The position numbers and the translations under genes are program-made. Source: Kiloniellaceae bacterium (GTDB lineage Bacteria; Pseudomonadota; Alphaproteobacteria; Kiloniellales; J153). From it: 64,000 nt of DNA. The notes below the pieces were generated by a model that saw only the letters and a program-made list of their open reading frames with translations, was not told the DNA's origin and searched no databases. Shown here piece by piece: positions 8,530-21,096 of the stretch; within the stretch, counting starts at the first letter, position 1; every line of letters starts with the position of its first letter. Location of the stretch: the NCBI GenBank assembly GCA_021776175.1, contig JAJFGJ010000029.1:57255-121254 (forward strand). The letters run 5' to 3'.

Positions 8530-9468
8530 ATGCTGAATGTTTTTCTGGATGCCGTCTTGCCGGTGTTTGCCGTGGTCGCGGCCGGTTATGCCTTCGGACG
8601 CACCGGCTTGTTCGACTTCCAGGCGGCGACGGCGATCAACCGCTTTGTTTTCTATTTCGCTCTGCCGTTGTTGCTGTTCCGCCTCATTGCTACCGCGCCA
8701 TTCGACCAGTTCGATTGGAATTTGAGTCTGGCGTTCCTATTGGCCGAGCTCACCGTTTATCTCGCCGGCTATATGGTTGCCCGCTATGTCTTTGGGCGAT
8801 CGAAGACCGAAAGTCTGCTCCTGGGGATGTCGACGGCCTTCGCCAACCAGGTCTTCTTCGTTTTGCCAATCGCCCGGCAGCTCTATGGCGATGCGGGGGC
8901 TTTGCCCGTGGTGGCCGTAAGCACCTTCGATGTCGTTGTCTTGCTGGGCGGAACTATATTCGTCCTGGAGATCATTAACGGAAAGTCGGGCGGAAAGCCG
9001 GGCGGGAACTCGTCCTATCGGCTATTGCGGTCGTTCGTGCGCGTTCCGCCGGTGTTTGGGATAGTTGCCGGTGTGATCGCCAACTTGGGTGGATTGCCAA
9101 TCACCGGAGGGCTCGACTTTTTTGCCCGATTTGTCGGTGAGACCGCGGCGCCGGTTTCTCTTTTCGGCCTGGGCCTGATCCTTATGACCCGGCAAGACAA
9201 ATCCAGCCTCGGCGTCCCAATCGCCATGACGGGCTTGAAACTTGTCTTCATGCCCCTGGTTGCCTGGTTGTCGGTCTATGTTTTGTTTCGGGTTAGCCCG
9301 GAGTGGGCCAACCCGGCAATGCTGGTCGCGGCCGGGCCGGCCGGAGCCATGCCATATGTCTTGGCTTTGCAGTATCGGGTGCCCGTGGCATCGATTGCGC
9401 GCATTATCATGATTTCCACGCTGATATCGCTGATCACGGTGACCTTGATGGCTCAAATCGGACATTGA
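8530..9468 (+). CDS. AEC-family (auxin efflux carrier-like) permease
   Basis: This 312-residue protein is mostly hydrophobic, with about ten predicted membrane segments. It begins with FLDAVLPVFAVVAAGYAFGR and has NRFVFYFALPLLLFRLIA early on, which is typical of the Mem_trans/AEC family. The break in the middle (NGKSGGKPGGNSS, near 150-162) is a short hydrophilic loop separating two five-segment halves. Family members export or exchange organic acids such as malate; the substrate here is unknown. The gene stands alone, convergent with the cyclase gene downstream. Confidence 0.85.
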   Translation: MLNVFLDAVLPVFAVVAAGYAFGRTGLFDFQAATAINRFVFYFALPLLLFRLIATAPFDQFDWNLSLAFLLAELTVYLAGYMVARYVFGRSKTESLLLGMSTAFANQVFFVLPIARQLYGDAGALPVVAVSTFDVVVLLGGTIFVLEIINGKSGGKPGGNSSYRLLRSFVRVPPVFGIVAGVIANLGGLPITGGLDFFARFVGETAAPVSLFGLGLILMTRQDKSSLGVPIAMTGLKLVFMPLVAWLSVYVLFRVSPEWANPAMLVAAGPAGAMPYVLALQYRVPVASIARIIMISTLISLITVTLMAQIGH

Positions 9469-9592
9469 CGAGACGGGACGTCTATCGGTCCAGCGAGCTT
9501 ATCCCGACGATCGTCATGGATGTAACTCGTGGCAGTGGAGCGGAAAAGGCGGCTTCAACTACACGGTCGATCTTGCTCAAGGCGATAGCGGC

Positions 9593-11605
9593 CTAGGACT
9601 CTGCCGCGCCATGACTCAAAAGTTCCGCCGCGTGGCGCGCGTCCAGTTTCGCTCCGAGCCGCTCGAAGGCCGAGCGGGCCGTGTCGAACTCGAGATCGGC
9701 AAGATCGTCTGTTCCTTGAGCGCGATACGTTACCCCCAGCATCAAGCGGGATCGGGCCTCCTCGTATGGCAGGCCGCTTTCCCGGCATAGCTTGCAGGAA
9801 CGCAGCAAGCTCTCCGCCGCTTCTTCGAACTGATCCTCGGCAAAGCGCAATCTCCCCTCGGCGGCGCCGGCCGCGGCGCCGAATGCCCGCGACCCAAAGG
9901 CGCCGGCGATCGCCCGAAGTTCCCCAGTGTCCGAGCGGGCGGCATCGAGGTCGCGCGCCGCCAAGGCAATCTCGATCCGGGCAGGAAGCAGCCGGGCCCG
10001 GTCCAAGCGTGTCAGCGTATCGTCCATCAGTGCGCGGTCTATCAAGTTGCGGGCGGCCTGCGTGTTTCCCTGCGCCAGTCGAAGCCGCGCCAAGCCGGGT
10101 TGCGGATCGCGCCCGAGGTGCCGGGCCTGTCGAAACGCATCTTCGGCACCGTCATGATCTCCCACATGCAGGCGTATCTCGCCGAGCTGATGGAACGCCG
10201 CGCCGGCGTAACTGAGAAGTTCCTTGAGCTCGCCACTGGCACGGCGGGCCTCCTGTTCGGCTTCCTCCCAGGAGCCGCGAAGACGCATGATTTCGGCCCG
10301 CTTGACCCGGCAGATTCCCGGAAACCCCGAGTCATGGCCGACCCGGTCACACCAGCGTTTGGCCTCTTCGTCCCATTCGCCCGCGCGCCGGTAGTCCGCC
10401 AGCTTCTCGCAGATTTCGATCATGTTGCAGTAGATCCGGCCCGTGGTCATGGCCCCGAGTTCCCCCGCCACCGCGGCCACCATGGCCTCTTCCATCAGCG
10501 GCATTCCATCCTCGGTCTGGCCCATGGCCATGAGAATGCACCCCCGATCGTGGAGGGCCAGCATCTCCAAGTCCCGGTCGCGGCTGCGGATGCCCAATGC
10601 CGAGGCACGCTCGGCGTGTTCGAGAGCACTGTCGAGATCGCCGAGGCCCTCGAGGGCGATGCGCGCACGCAGGCGCGCGAGATAGCCGTGCTCGATCGCT
10701 TCCGGTTCGTCTTCAAGCAACCGTTCGGCCCGGCTAATCCATCCGCTGGCAACCGAAACCGCCAGCTTGGAGTATGAATATTCGGCAAGAAATAGGGCGA
10801 TAACGGCGGCGCGGCACCGGTTGCCCTGCTCAAGGTAGCCCGTGAAGGCGCGCTCCCCCGTGTCGATGCAGTCATCGAGCCGGCCGTTCCACCAAGCGGA
10901 TTCGGACAGCGCCTCGAGGTCTTCGGGCGCGAGGTTCACGGCGGCGCCCGCCTCGCTAAAGGACGCAAAGGCTTCCGTCCAGGCGTGGCGCTTCATCGCT
11001 TCGTGGCCCCGGCTCAGCGCCGAGGCGGCGGGCTCCCCGCTGTCGAGGGCCGGCGCGGAGATTAAGGCAGGGTCGGGCCCGGTTGCATCGGACAGCGCCA
11101 TTTTAACTCTGTACACGCGAACCGGCTCGGCGATGTTCTTGACCGTCTGCTCACCGAGATCCTCGTATTCCCGCACCACCTTTCTCTTAACGTGGTCGAA
11201 GACGGTCCCCGAGATGTGGATGCCGCCGGGCTCGGCCAATTGTTGTAGCCGCGCCGCCATATTCACGCTGTCGCCGATGAGATTGCCGCCCTCGGCCATG
11301 ACGTCGCCGAGGTTGACGCCGATACGAAAATGCATGCGGCGCCCTTGGGGCGTTTCGGCGTTGAATTTCTCCATTCCCTGCTGCACCTCGATGGCGCAGC
11401 GCACAGCTTCGACGGGACTCGCGAACTCCGCGATCACGCTGTCGCCGGCGCTGCCGAAAACGCGACCATGATGATCCGCGATCAATCCATCTATGACTTG
11501 GCGGCAGGCGTTTAAGGCCGCGAGCGTTCCTTCCTCATCCACCTCCATGAGCCGGCTGAAGCCGACGGCATCGGCGGCAAGAATCGCGGCGAGGCGGCGT
11601 TCCAT
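9593..11605 (-). CDS. Class III adenylate/guanylate cyclase with TPR-like region
   Basis: This protein is 670 residues from the ATG at 11605, which begins MERRLAAILAADAVGFSRLM. The N-terminal 170 residues are a class III cyclase domain with metal-binding Asp candidates D12 (AADAVGF) and the Asp of AGDSVIAEF, plus the RIGVNLGDV and NMAARLQQLAEPGGI strands. The rest (about 200-670) is helical with TPR-like repeats (for example FSEAGAAVNLAPEDLEALSE). The layout matches a large proteobacterial group of soluble cyclase-TPR proteins thought to join signal input to cyclic nucleotide synthesis. The 13 in-frame codons before the chosen ATG are judged non-coding. Confidence 0.85.
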   Translation of the reverse strand: MERRLAAILAADAVGFSRLMEVDEEGTLAALNACRQVIDGLIADHHGRVFGSAGDSVIAEFASPVEAVRCAIEVQQGMEKFNAETPQGRRMHFRIGVNLGDVMAEGGNLIGDSVNMAARLQQLAEPGGIHISGTVFDHVKRKVVREYEDLGEQTVKNIAEPVRVYRVKMALSDATGPDPALISAPALDSGEPAASALSRGHEAMKRHAWTEAFASFSEAGAAVNLAPEDLEALSESAWWNGRLDDCIDTGERAFTGYLEQGNRCRAAVIALFLAEYSYSKLAVSVASGWISRAERLLEDEPEAIEHGYLARLRARIALEGLGDLDSALEHAERASALGIRSRDRDLEMLALHDRGCILMAMGQTEDGMPLMEEAMVAAVAGELGAMTTGRIYCNMIEICEKLADYRRAGEWDEEAKRWCDRVGHDSGFPGICRVKRAEIMRLRGSWEEAEQEARRASGELKELLSYAGAAFHQLGEIRLHVGDHDGAEDAFRQARHLGRDPQPGLARLRLAQGNTQAARNLIDRALMDDTLTRLDRARLLPARIEIALAARDLDAARSDTGELRAIAGAFGSRAFGAAAGAAEGRLRFAEDQFEEAAESLLRSCKLCRESGLPYEEARSRLMLGVTYRAQGTDDLADLEFDTARSAFERLGAKLDARHAAELLSHGAAES

Positions 11606-11684
11606 ATGAAACCTCCCTCCGGAGCCTGGAACGCTAACGCACAATCCCCCGCCCGTCGACTACGAAAGGAATAAGCAACCCCAG

Positions 11685-12947
11685 CTAGTCCCCGCTCCAC
11701 CCCACCAGGCCCTCGAAGAATTCCAGCTGCCAGGTCATCTCCTCCTCACCCAGGGGGTAGTCGGTGCCGGCCCGGGGGTGCAGGACCTGGTTGGGCGCGA
11801 TGCCGCCCATGCGCAATTGAAGCTGGACCGCGAAGCGCACGGGAACGCCGGCCTTCCACGCCAGGGCCGTCACCCCCTTGGCGCTGTGGGCCGAAAAAAT
11901 ATGGTCGACCATGGCGTGGGGCATTCCGGCGCGCAAGGCGAGTCCATGGCGAACGAAATCGCGCTCGCCGGAATTCAGCGCCTGGGTCAAGGCCGCGTCG
12001 TCAAGTTGTCCGCTTGCATGCAGGCTCTTTGCTTTCGCGGCCGGGTCTTCGCTGGCTTGGCCCTTGGCGTTCTCGGCCTTGAGGCGGCGGCGGACTTCCT
12101 TGGCCACGGCCTTCGCGGTTTTACGGTCGAGGTCTTGGCGCGCCTGCAACATGGAGAGCAGCGAACCGGCGACGAAACCGGCAAGCTTACGAATCGCGCC
12201 CAAAGGCAGCTTGGGACGCAGGACCAAGGGTTTTTGCCAAGCGGTCACATTAATCGCCGCATCGACCAAGCCATCCAGCGCATCCTCGCGGATTTGCGCG
12301 CTATCGTTTTCCAATAAGGCGGCGATGGCGCTGTCGTCCTGGGTGGCGACAATGGCATCGGCAATGCTCTCGCCGACGCCGTAACGCCGCGAGATAGCGA
12401 GCAGTTGCCCGGTGCCGGACCCCGCCTCGATAATCTCGATTAGATCGCGGTCGCTCAGCAGAGGCGAAAACTCGAGAACCGGGCAGGCGACAACCTCTTC
12501 TATGTCGCGGGCCAGGCTTTGAATGACCTGGGGCGGGACGTTGGCAACGTCTTTCAGGGTTTCGGCGATGATCTGGCGGACCCGGATCGCCTGGTCCTGG
12601 GCCAGAATCTCGATCACCTCGATCAGGTAATTCTGGGCCTGCTCCTGCCCGCCGGCATCCAGCTCGGGCATCAAGTCCGCGATCTTGGCGGCCAGTTTCC
12701 GGCGCACCGCTTCGTCGCGGTCGCGCGCTAAAATAAGGTCGGCCTGACGCGGCGTTTTTCTGTTGGCGGCGATCCATCCGCGAACATCGGCCGAATCGTC
12801 CTCGGCCATGAAATAGAGAACCTCGGGACGGATATCTTCGCGCCGGGCGATACCCGCGCGCACATGCGGGTCCCGGTCCTTGGCCAGGCGCTTGGAATCT
12901 TCGTAAGTCATGGGTCCGGCGGCGCCGGCTCTCGCGGCCTGGGTCAT
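11685..12947 (-). CDS. DUF2336 domain protein
   Basis: This 420-residue, mainly helical protein has HEAT-like repeats. Segments such as RDPHVRAGIARRE, YFMAEDDSADVRGWIAANRK and LARDRDEAVRRKLAAKI (first 90 residues), and the central CPVLEFSPLLSDRDLIEII, are typical of DUF2336, a family common in Rhodospirillales and of unknown function. The gene begins inside the end of the GGDEF gene (ATGA overlap at 12944-12947), so the two are translationally coupled and probably act together. That suggests a scaffold or output role in c-di-GMP signalling, which is inference. A start 12 codons later is possible. Confidence 0.8.
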   Translation of the reverse strand: MTQAARAGAAGPMTYEDSKRLAKDRDPHVRAGIARREDIRPEVLYFMAEDDSADVRGWIAANRKTPRQADLILARDRDEAVRRKLAAKIADLMPELDAGGQEQAQNYLIEVIEILAQDQAIRVRQIIAETLKDVANVPPQVIQSLARDIEEVVACPVLEFSPLLSDRDLIEIIEAGSGTGQLLAISRRYGVGESIADAIVATQDDSAIAALLENDSAQIREDALDGLVDAAINVTAWQKPLVLRPKLPLGAIRKLAGFVAGSLLSMLQARQDLDRKTAKAVAKEVRRRLKAENAKGQASEDPAAKAKSLHASGQLDDAALTQALNSGERDFVRHGLALRAGMPHAMVDHIFSAHSAKGVTALAWKAGVPVRFAVQLQLRMGGIAPNQVLHPRAGTDYPLGEEEMTWQLEFFEGLVGWSGD

Positions 12948-14665
12948 TCGCCGTCCTCAAGCGCCGCCGGGATCGAGACCCGGACCCAGCCCTTGCCGCG
13001 CCGCTTGACCTCGTACATGGCCGTATCGGCCCGCTCCACCGCCTCGGCCACCGTCTCCTGGCTGACGGAAAAGCAGTAGGCGGCCCCAATCGAGAAGCCC
13101 AAGGGATGCTCGGCATCGCCGGACAAGGCGCTCAACTCCGCCGCCGCCTGGCAAATTTCCCGGCCCTTGCTTTCGGTCGCGGCCTGGCCGATGTCTTCGA
13201 CGAAGACCGCGAATTCGTCGCCGCCCAGACGCGCCACCAGATCGCGGCTGCGGGTGCGATCGCGCAGGATTCGCGCGACCGCGGTGAGAGCGAGGTCGCC
13301 GCGCTGATGCCCATGGCGGTCGTTGACCGCCTTGAAATTATCCAAGTCGATGAAAAACAAGGCCGCGCCCTCGCGCCAGGCCGCGCGGCGCGAGAAGCGG
13401 CGTTCCAGTTCCGCGAGCAGAGAGCGCCGGTTATGCAATCCGGTCAGGGAATCCGTGGAAGACAATTCCTCCAGTTCCTCCTGGCGCGCCAGTTGCCGGT
13501 TGGTCAGGCCGATTTGAGCCGCGATCTCCGCCAGGAGCACACGGTCCTCGCGGCTCCAGGGCTCGGTGGTCCGGTCCCGCCAAAGGCACAAGATACCGTT
13601 CCAGGTTCCATCGAAATGGGTCGCGCATCCAAGTAGCATGCCACCCGAGGCCTCGATCTCGACCTCGCTTTCGCCGTCAAGCTGGCGCTGGATTAATGCT
13701 TGCATGCACGCGCCGCCAGGCAGGTCGCCGGACTGGGCGGCGCGAACAATGTCGCCGCCGCGGTCCAAGCGGTAGATCGCCGCCCCAGTTGCGGGAAGGG
13801 CGGGCAAAACCGCCCCGCAAGCCGCGGTGAGCACCCGCGCCGGGTCCATCTCGTCGCGCAGCAGGCCTAAGATATAGGACAGAAGCCGCTCCCGGTTCCG
13901 GTCGGCGGCCAGGCGCGTTTCATGGCGGCGTTCGGCGGTGACGTTGCGGCACAAGCCGCGGGCGCCGCGCCATTCGCCCTTGGCATCGTAAAGCGGCAGA
14001 GCGGTCGCCAGTAAGCAAGCGGATTCGCCTTCGCGCCCCTTGAGCCAGACCTCGACCTCGCGCAGCGGGGTCCGGGTGGCGAAGGGCGATTCCCCGTCCC
14101 GCATGCCGGTATCGTCCAGATCCCCGGCCAGGACGCCGATCAATTCAGCCGCGCCGTAGCCCAAGGCGCCGCTGGAAGAGATAAAGCTGAAGCAGCCTTG
14201 CTCATCGGTCTCCCAAGCGAAGTCGCTGGCCGCCTCGACCAGATCCTTGTAGCGCTGCCGGGATTCGATCAAGGCCGCGCGCAAACTTCGCTCCAGAGTG
14301 ATATCGCGGGCCAGGACGAGTGCGGCCTCGCCATTGTTCCAGGGTAGAATGGCGACATCGAAGGCAAGACCCGTCGTGCCCGCGCCCGGGTTGAGAACCA
14401 GCGGGTTGATTTGGCCGGAGCGGTCCCGCAGGGCGTTTAAAATCGCCTGACGCAAGGCCTCGCCATCGTCGGTGCCAAGCATCTCGACGATGGGTTCGCC
14501 GGCCGCGTTGGCATCGAGGACCACGCCTTTCGGGCCGACGAGGACGGCGGCACCGGGAAAGCGGCTTAGGCCGGACTCGGCGCGATCCAGCGTATCGCCG
14601 CCGGCCCTGGCCGGTCCACTCCCGGGGCCGGCTCGATGGGCGCCGGTGGCAAGCGATTGTCCCAT
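12944..14665 (-). CDS. PAS-GAF-GGDEF diguanylate cyclase
   Basis: This is a 573-residue protein. Two PAS-like regions (about 25-130 and 145-255) are followed by a GAF-like region (about 265-400) and a C-terminal GGDEF domain (about 405-565). The active-site GGDEF is intact at 481-485 in VARLGGDEFAVF, and an RSRD nine residues upstream matches the RxxD inhibitory I-site. It should therefore make cyclic di-GMP from two GTP with product inhibition. There is no transmembrane segment, so sensing is cytosolic. It is coupled to the downstream DUF2336 gene by a four-base overlap. Confidence 0.9.
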   Translation of the reverse strand: MGQSLATGAHRAGPGSGPARAGGDTLDRAESGLSRFPGAAVLVGPKGVVLDANAAGEPIVEMLGTDDGEALRQAILNALRDRSGQINPLVLNPGAGTTGLAFDVAILPWNNGEAALVLARDITLERSLRAALIESRQRYKDLVEAASDFAWETDEQGCFSFISSSGALGYGAAELIGVLAGDLDDTGMRDGESPFATRTPLREVEVWLKGREGESACLLATALPLYDAKGEWRGARGLCRNVTAERRHETRLAADRNRERLLSYILGLLRDEMDPARVLTAACGAVLPALPATGAAIYRLDRGGDIVRAAQSGDLPGGACMQALIQRQLDGESEVEIEASGGMLLGCATHFDGTWNGILCLWRDRTTEPWSREDRVLLAEIAAQIGLTNRQLARQEELEELSSTDSLTGLHNRRSLLAELERRFSRRAAWREGAALFFIDLDNFKAVNDRHGHQRGDLALTAVARILRDRTRSRDLVARLGGDEFAVFVEDIGQAATESKGREICQAAAELSALSGDAEHPLGFSIGAAYCFSVSQETVAEAVERADTAMYEVKRRGKGWVRVSIPAALEDGE

Positions 14666-14894
14666 ATACGAATCCTGGTCGCCTTGTCTGCTCAGCCTCT
14701 GGCATAGAATGCCCCGGACCGCCTTAAGAGCGGCTTAAATCGTTATCTATCAGGGCCTTACAATCCGGCCGCCCAGGGGAAACCGGGGCGGCGGACGATC
14801 CGGACGGCGTTGACAGATGAAGCCGGCTACCGCATCTTCGCCAATCCCGTCCCCCCACGATTCTTCACCCTCAACTCCACACAAGGATCACCCC

Positions 14895-15749
14895 ATGGCA
14901 GCCGCCCGCACCGAGGAACTGGAAGCGATCATCGAGGCCGCCTGGGAGGCGCGCGACAGCATCACCCCGGCCACCAAGGGAGAGACACGCGACGCCGTGG
15001 AAGCCGCCTTCGAGGGTCTCGATTCCGGAACCTTCCGGGTCGCCGAGAAAACCGCCCAAGGCTGGAAAATCAATCAATGGCTGAAACAAGCCGTTCTGCT
15101 CGCGTTCAGATTGAACGACATGGCGGCCATTCCCGGCGGTCCCGGCGGCGAGAGCACTTGGTGGGACAAGGTGCCGTCCAAGTTCTCCGGCTGGAGCGAG
15201 GACCATTTCCGCGAGGCGGGTTTTCGGGCCGTGCCTAGCTGCGTCGTGCGCCGCTCCGCCTTTATCGCCCCGGGCGTGGTCTTGATGCCGAGCTTCGTCA
15301 ACGTCGGCGCCTATGTGGATAGCGGCACCATGATCGATACCTGGGTGACCGTCGGCTCCTGCGCGCAGATCGGCAAGAACTGCCACATCTCCGGCGGCGC
15401 GGGCATCGCCGGGGTGTTGGAGCCCCTGCAAGCCAACCCGGTGATCATCGAGGACAACTGCTTTATCGGCGCCCGCGCCGAGGTCGCCGAGGGGGTTATC
15501 GTCGAGACCGGATCGGTCCTTTCCATGGGCGTCTATATCGGCGCCTCGACCAAGATCGTCGACCGCGCCACGGGCGAGATCCACTTCGGCCGCGTGCCGG
15601 CCTATTCCGTGGTTGTGCCCGGAACCATGCCCGGCAAGCCCCTGCCCGACGGCAGCCCGGGACCGGGCCTGTATTGCGCCGTCATCGTCAAGCACGTGGA
15701 TGAGAAGACGCGCTCGAAGACCTCGATCAACGAGTTGCTGCGCACCTGA
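14895..15749 (+). CDS. dapD: Tetrahydrodipicolinate N-succinyltransferase
   Basis: This 284-residue protein transfers succinyl from succinyl-CoA to tetrahydrodipicolinate in the lysine/diaminopimelate pathway. It has the N-terminal helical domain ([15 protein letters not shown]) and the left-handed beta-helix built from hexapeptide repeats ([20 protein letters not shown], then [13 protein letters not shown] and [18 protein letters not shown]), which forms a trimer. The ATG at 14895 fits the family; an open frame upstream is ignored. It is followed by dapE, the next-but-one enzyme of the same pathway. Confidence 0.97.
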   Translation: MAAARTEELEAIIEAAWEARDSITPATKGETRDAVEAAFEGLDSGTFRVAEKTAQGWKINQWLKQAVLLAFRLNDMAAIPGGPGGESTWWDKVPSKFSGWSEDHFREAGFRAVPSCVVRRSAFIAPGVVLMPSFVNVGAYVDSGTMIDTWVTVGSCAQIGKNCHISGGAGIAGVLEPLQANPVIIEDNCFIGARAEVAEGVIVETGSVLSMGVYIGASTKIVDRATGEIHFGRVPAYSVVVPGTMPGKPLPDGSPGPGLYCAVIVKHVDEKTRSKTSINELLRT

Positions 15750-15809
15750 TCGGCGCGGCCCCGGCAAAGCCGCGAGGCGAAGCCGTTGCGATAAGGATAG
15801 TCGGCCCCC

Positions 15810-16985
15810 ATGACCGTGCCCCCGGAAATCGATCCGGTCGAGTTGACCCGCGCCCTGATCCGCTGTCCCAGCATCACGCCGGAAGAAGGCGGCGCCCTGG
15901 GCCTGCTGCAAGGGGTGTTGCGCGGCCTCGGCTTTACCTGCCACCGGCTGAAATTCTCGGAATCCGGGACCCCCGACGTCGATAATCTCTATGCCCGCCT
16001 GGGCGAGACCGGACGCAACTTCTGCTATGCCGGCCACACCGACGTGGTGCCCCATGGCGATCCCGCCGATTGGAGCGCCGATCCCTTCGCCGCCGAAATT
16101 GTCGGCGATGACTTGATCGGACGCGGCGCGGTCGACATGAAGGGGTCTATCGGCGGCTTCGCCGCCGCCGTGGCCGGTTTCCTCAAGGCGCGGGGCGGGG
16201 ATTTCGGCGGCTCCATCAGCCTGCTTATCACCGGCGACGAGGAAGGCCCGGCCATCAACGGCACGCCCAAGGTTTTGAAATGGCTGAGCGAGCGCGGCGA
16301 GCGCCTGGATGCCTGCCTGGTCGGGGAACCAACCAGCGACCGGCGCCTGGGCGACACGATCAAGATCGGCCGGCGCGGCAGCGTCAGCGGACGCTTGAGC
16401 GTTCACGGCACCCAGGGCCATGTCGCCTATCCGCAACTGGCCGACAACCCGATCCATCGCCTGGTGCGCATGTTGGAGGCCGTGACCGGCGAGGCCATGG
16501 ATCAAGGCAGCGATCACTTCCCGCCGACCAGTCTGCAAGTCACCAGCATCGATGTCGGCAATCCGACCGGCAATCTGATTCCGGCAAAGGCCCAAGCCGC
16601 CTTCAACGTGCGCTTCAACGACCGCTTTACCGGCGAAGGCGTCATCGAGTGGCTGCGCGAACGCTTCGAGCGCTTCGTCGAGCCCGGCCAGGGCGCGCGC
16701 TACGACTTGGAAACCCGGATTAGCGGCGACTCCTTCCTGTGCCCGCCGGGGCCCTTGAGCGACTTGGTTTCGCAAGCGGTAGAAAGCGTCACCGGCCTGG
16801 TGCCGGAGCTGGGCACCACGGGGGGAACCTCCGACGCCCGCTTCATCAAGGACCACTGCCCGATTGTCGAACTCGGGCTTTTGAACGCCACCGCGCACAA
16901 GGTCGATGAGCGGGCCGCCCTAACCGACTTGCGCGATTTGAGCGCGATTTACCGGGCCGTGCTCGACGGCTATTTCGCCCCTTGA
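15810..16985 (+). CDS. dapE: Succinyl-diaminopimelate desuccinylase
   Basis: This 391-residue M20-family metalloenzyme removes succinate from N-succinyl-LL-diaminopimelate. Metal-site motifs are visible: CYAGHTDVVPHGD (His and Asp), GRGAVDMKGSIG (bridging Asp), ITGDEEGPAINGT (catalytic Glu and metal Glu) and, near the C-terminus, the zinc-ligand His of NATAHKVDE. The start (MTVPPEIDPVELTRALIRCPSITPEEGG, read in two parts) is typical of the family. Its stop overlaps the TTG start of the next gene. Confidence 0.97.
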   Translation: MTVPPEIDPVELTRALIRCPSITPEEGGALGLLQGVLRGLGFTCHRLKFSESGTPDVDNLYARLGETGRNFCYAGHTDVVPHGDPADWSADPFAAEIVGDDLIGRGAVDMKGSIGGFAAAVAGFLKARGGDFGGSISLLITGDEEGPAINGTPKVLKWLSERGERLDACLVGEPTSDRRLGDTIKIGRRGSVSGRLSVHGTQGHVAYPQLADNPIHRLVRMLEAVTGEAMDQGSDHFPPTSLQVTSIDVGNPTGNLIPAKAQAAFNVRFNDRFTGEGVIEWLRERFERFVEPGQGARYDLETRISGDSFLCPPGPLSDLVSQAVESVTGLVPELGTTGGTSDARFIKDHCPIVELGLLNATAHKVDERAALTDLRDLSAIYRAVLDGYFAP

Positions 16986-17560
16986 TCCCGGTCCCAAGCC
17001 TTCGCGAAGTTGTCTTTGGGCTTTACGGCGCTTGGCGCCTGGCGCGCCTCGACCGCGGCGGCATGTCCTATTTCGATGGCAGCATCGATGGCTTCTGGAA
17101 ATCCTTTTACGCCGCCGCCTTTGTCGCGCCGGGTTATATCATCCTGGTCCTGCTGGACACCACGATCCAGAGCGCCAGCGCCGGCGGAGTGCGCGCCGTC
17201 CTGATCCACGCCTTGACCTACAGCCTAAGCTGGACGGTCTACCCCGTGGTCGTGCATCCGATCGTTCAAGCCATGGGCCGGGAGGCCGCCTACACCAAGT
17301 TCATTGTCGCCTTCAATTGGGCCAAGGTGGTTCAGATGGCCCTCTATCTGCCGGTGATCGGGATTGCCACGGCCGGGATCGTGCCGTCCGGCGCGGCCAA
17401 CTTGCTGAGCGCCGCCATGTACATACTGTTGCTCGGATACCAGTGGTTCGTCACCCGCGCCGCCCTGGACATCGGCGCCAGGGCGGCGACCGGCCTGGTC
17501 GCGCTCGACTTCGTGGTCGGCGTGGTCCTAAGCGTCCTGGCGGCCGGGATGTTGCAATAA
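16982..17560 (+). CDS. Small multi-span membrane protein of unknown function
   Basis: This 192-residue protein starts at a TTG that overlaps the dapE stop, which implies coupling to dapDE. About five hydrophobic segments can be drawn (near 45-60, 70-90, 115-135, 140-155 and 170-190). The N-terminal 40 residues are amphipathic with an aromatic-rich stretch (YFDGSIDGFWKSFYAA). I do not recognise a named family, though the arrangement is loosely Yip1-like. No catalytic motif is seen. Confidence 0.65.
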   Translation: MIPVPSLREVVFGLYGAWRLARLDRGGMSYFDGSIDGFWKSFYAAAFVAPGYIILVLLDTTIQSASAGGVRAVLIHALTYSLSWTVYPVVVHPIVQAMGREAAYTKFIVAFNWAKVVQMALYLPVIGIATAGIVPSGAANLLSAAMYILLLGYQWFVTRAALDIGARAATGLVALDFVVGVVLSVLAAGMLQ

Positions 17561-17674
17561 GGGGAATGTGGACGCCGGTGTTTCGAACCAGCATCATTTA
17601 TTTTAGCCGGCCCCATGATCGGCGGGAAAGCATGCTAGTCTCGCGCCAAGCTTGTTGGCATTGGATGGGCATTC

Positions 17675-20974
<3,300 letters not shown>

Positions 20975-21096
20975 ACGGCCGCGATCTTGCACTAATTCGT
21001 GTTAGGTCTAATGTAGGTTCGCGCTCAAGTCGGCAGGCAGTGAGCTAAATCGGTGTGTGCCATGATTATCCTCAATCAATGCGATGGGAGGGTGTT

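Noticed and set aside
14871..16898. 675-codon open frame on the minus strand
   Set aside because: It is antisense to dapD and dapE, which are unmistakable. The translation is rich in Gly, Ala, Asp and His with no domain pattern; it is a GC-driven shadow frame.
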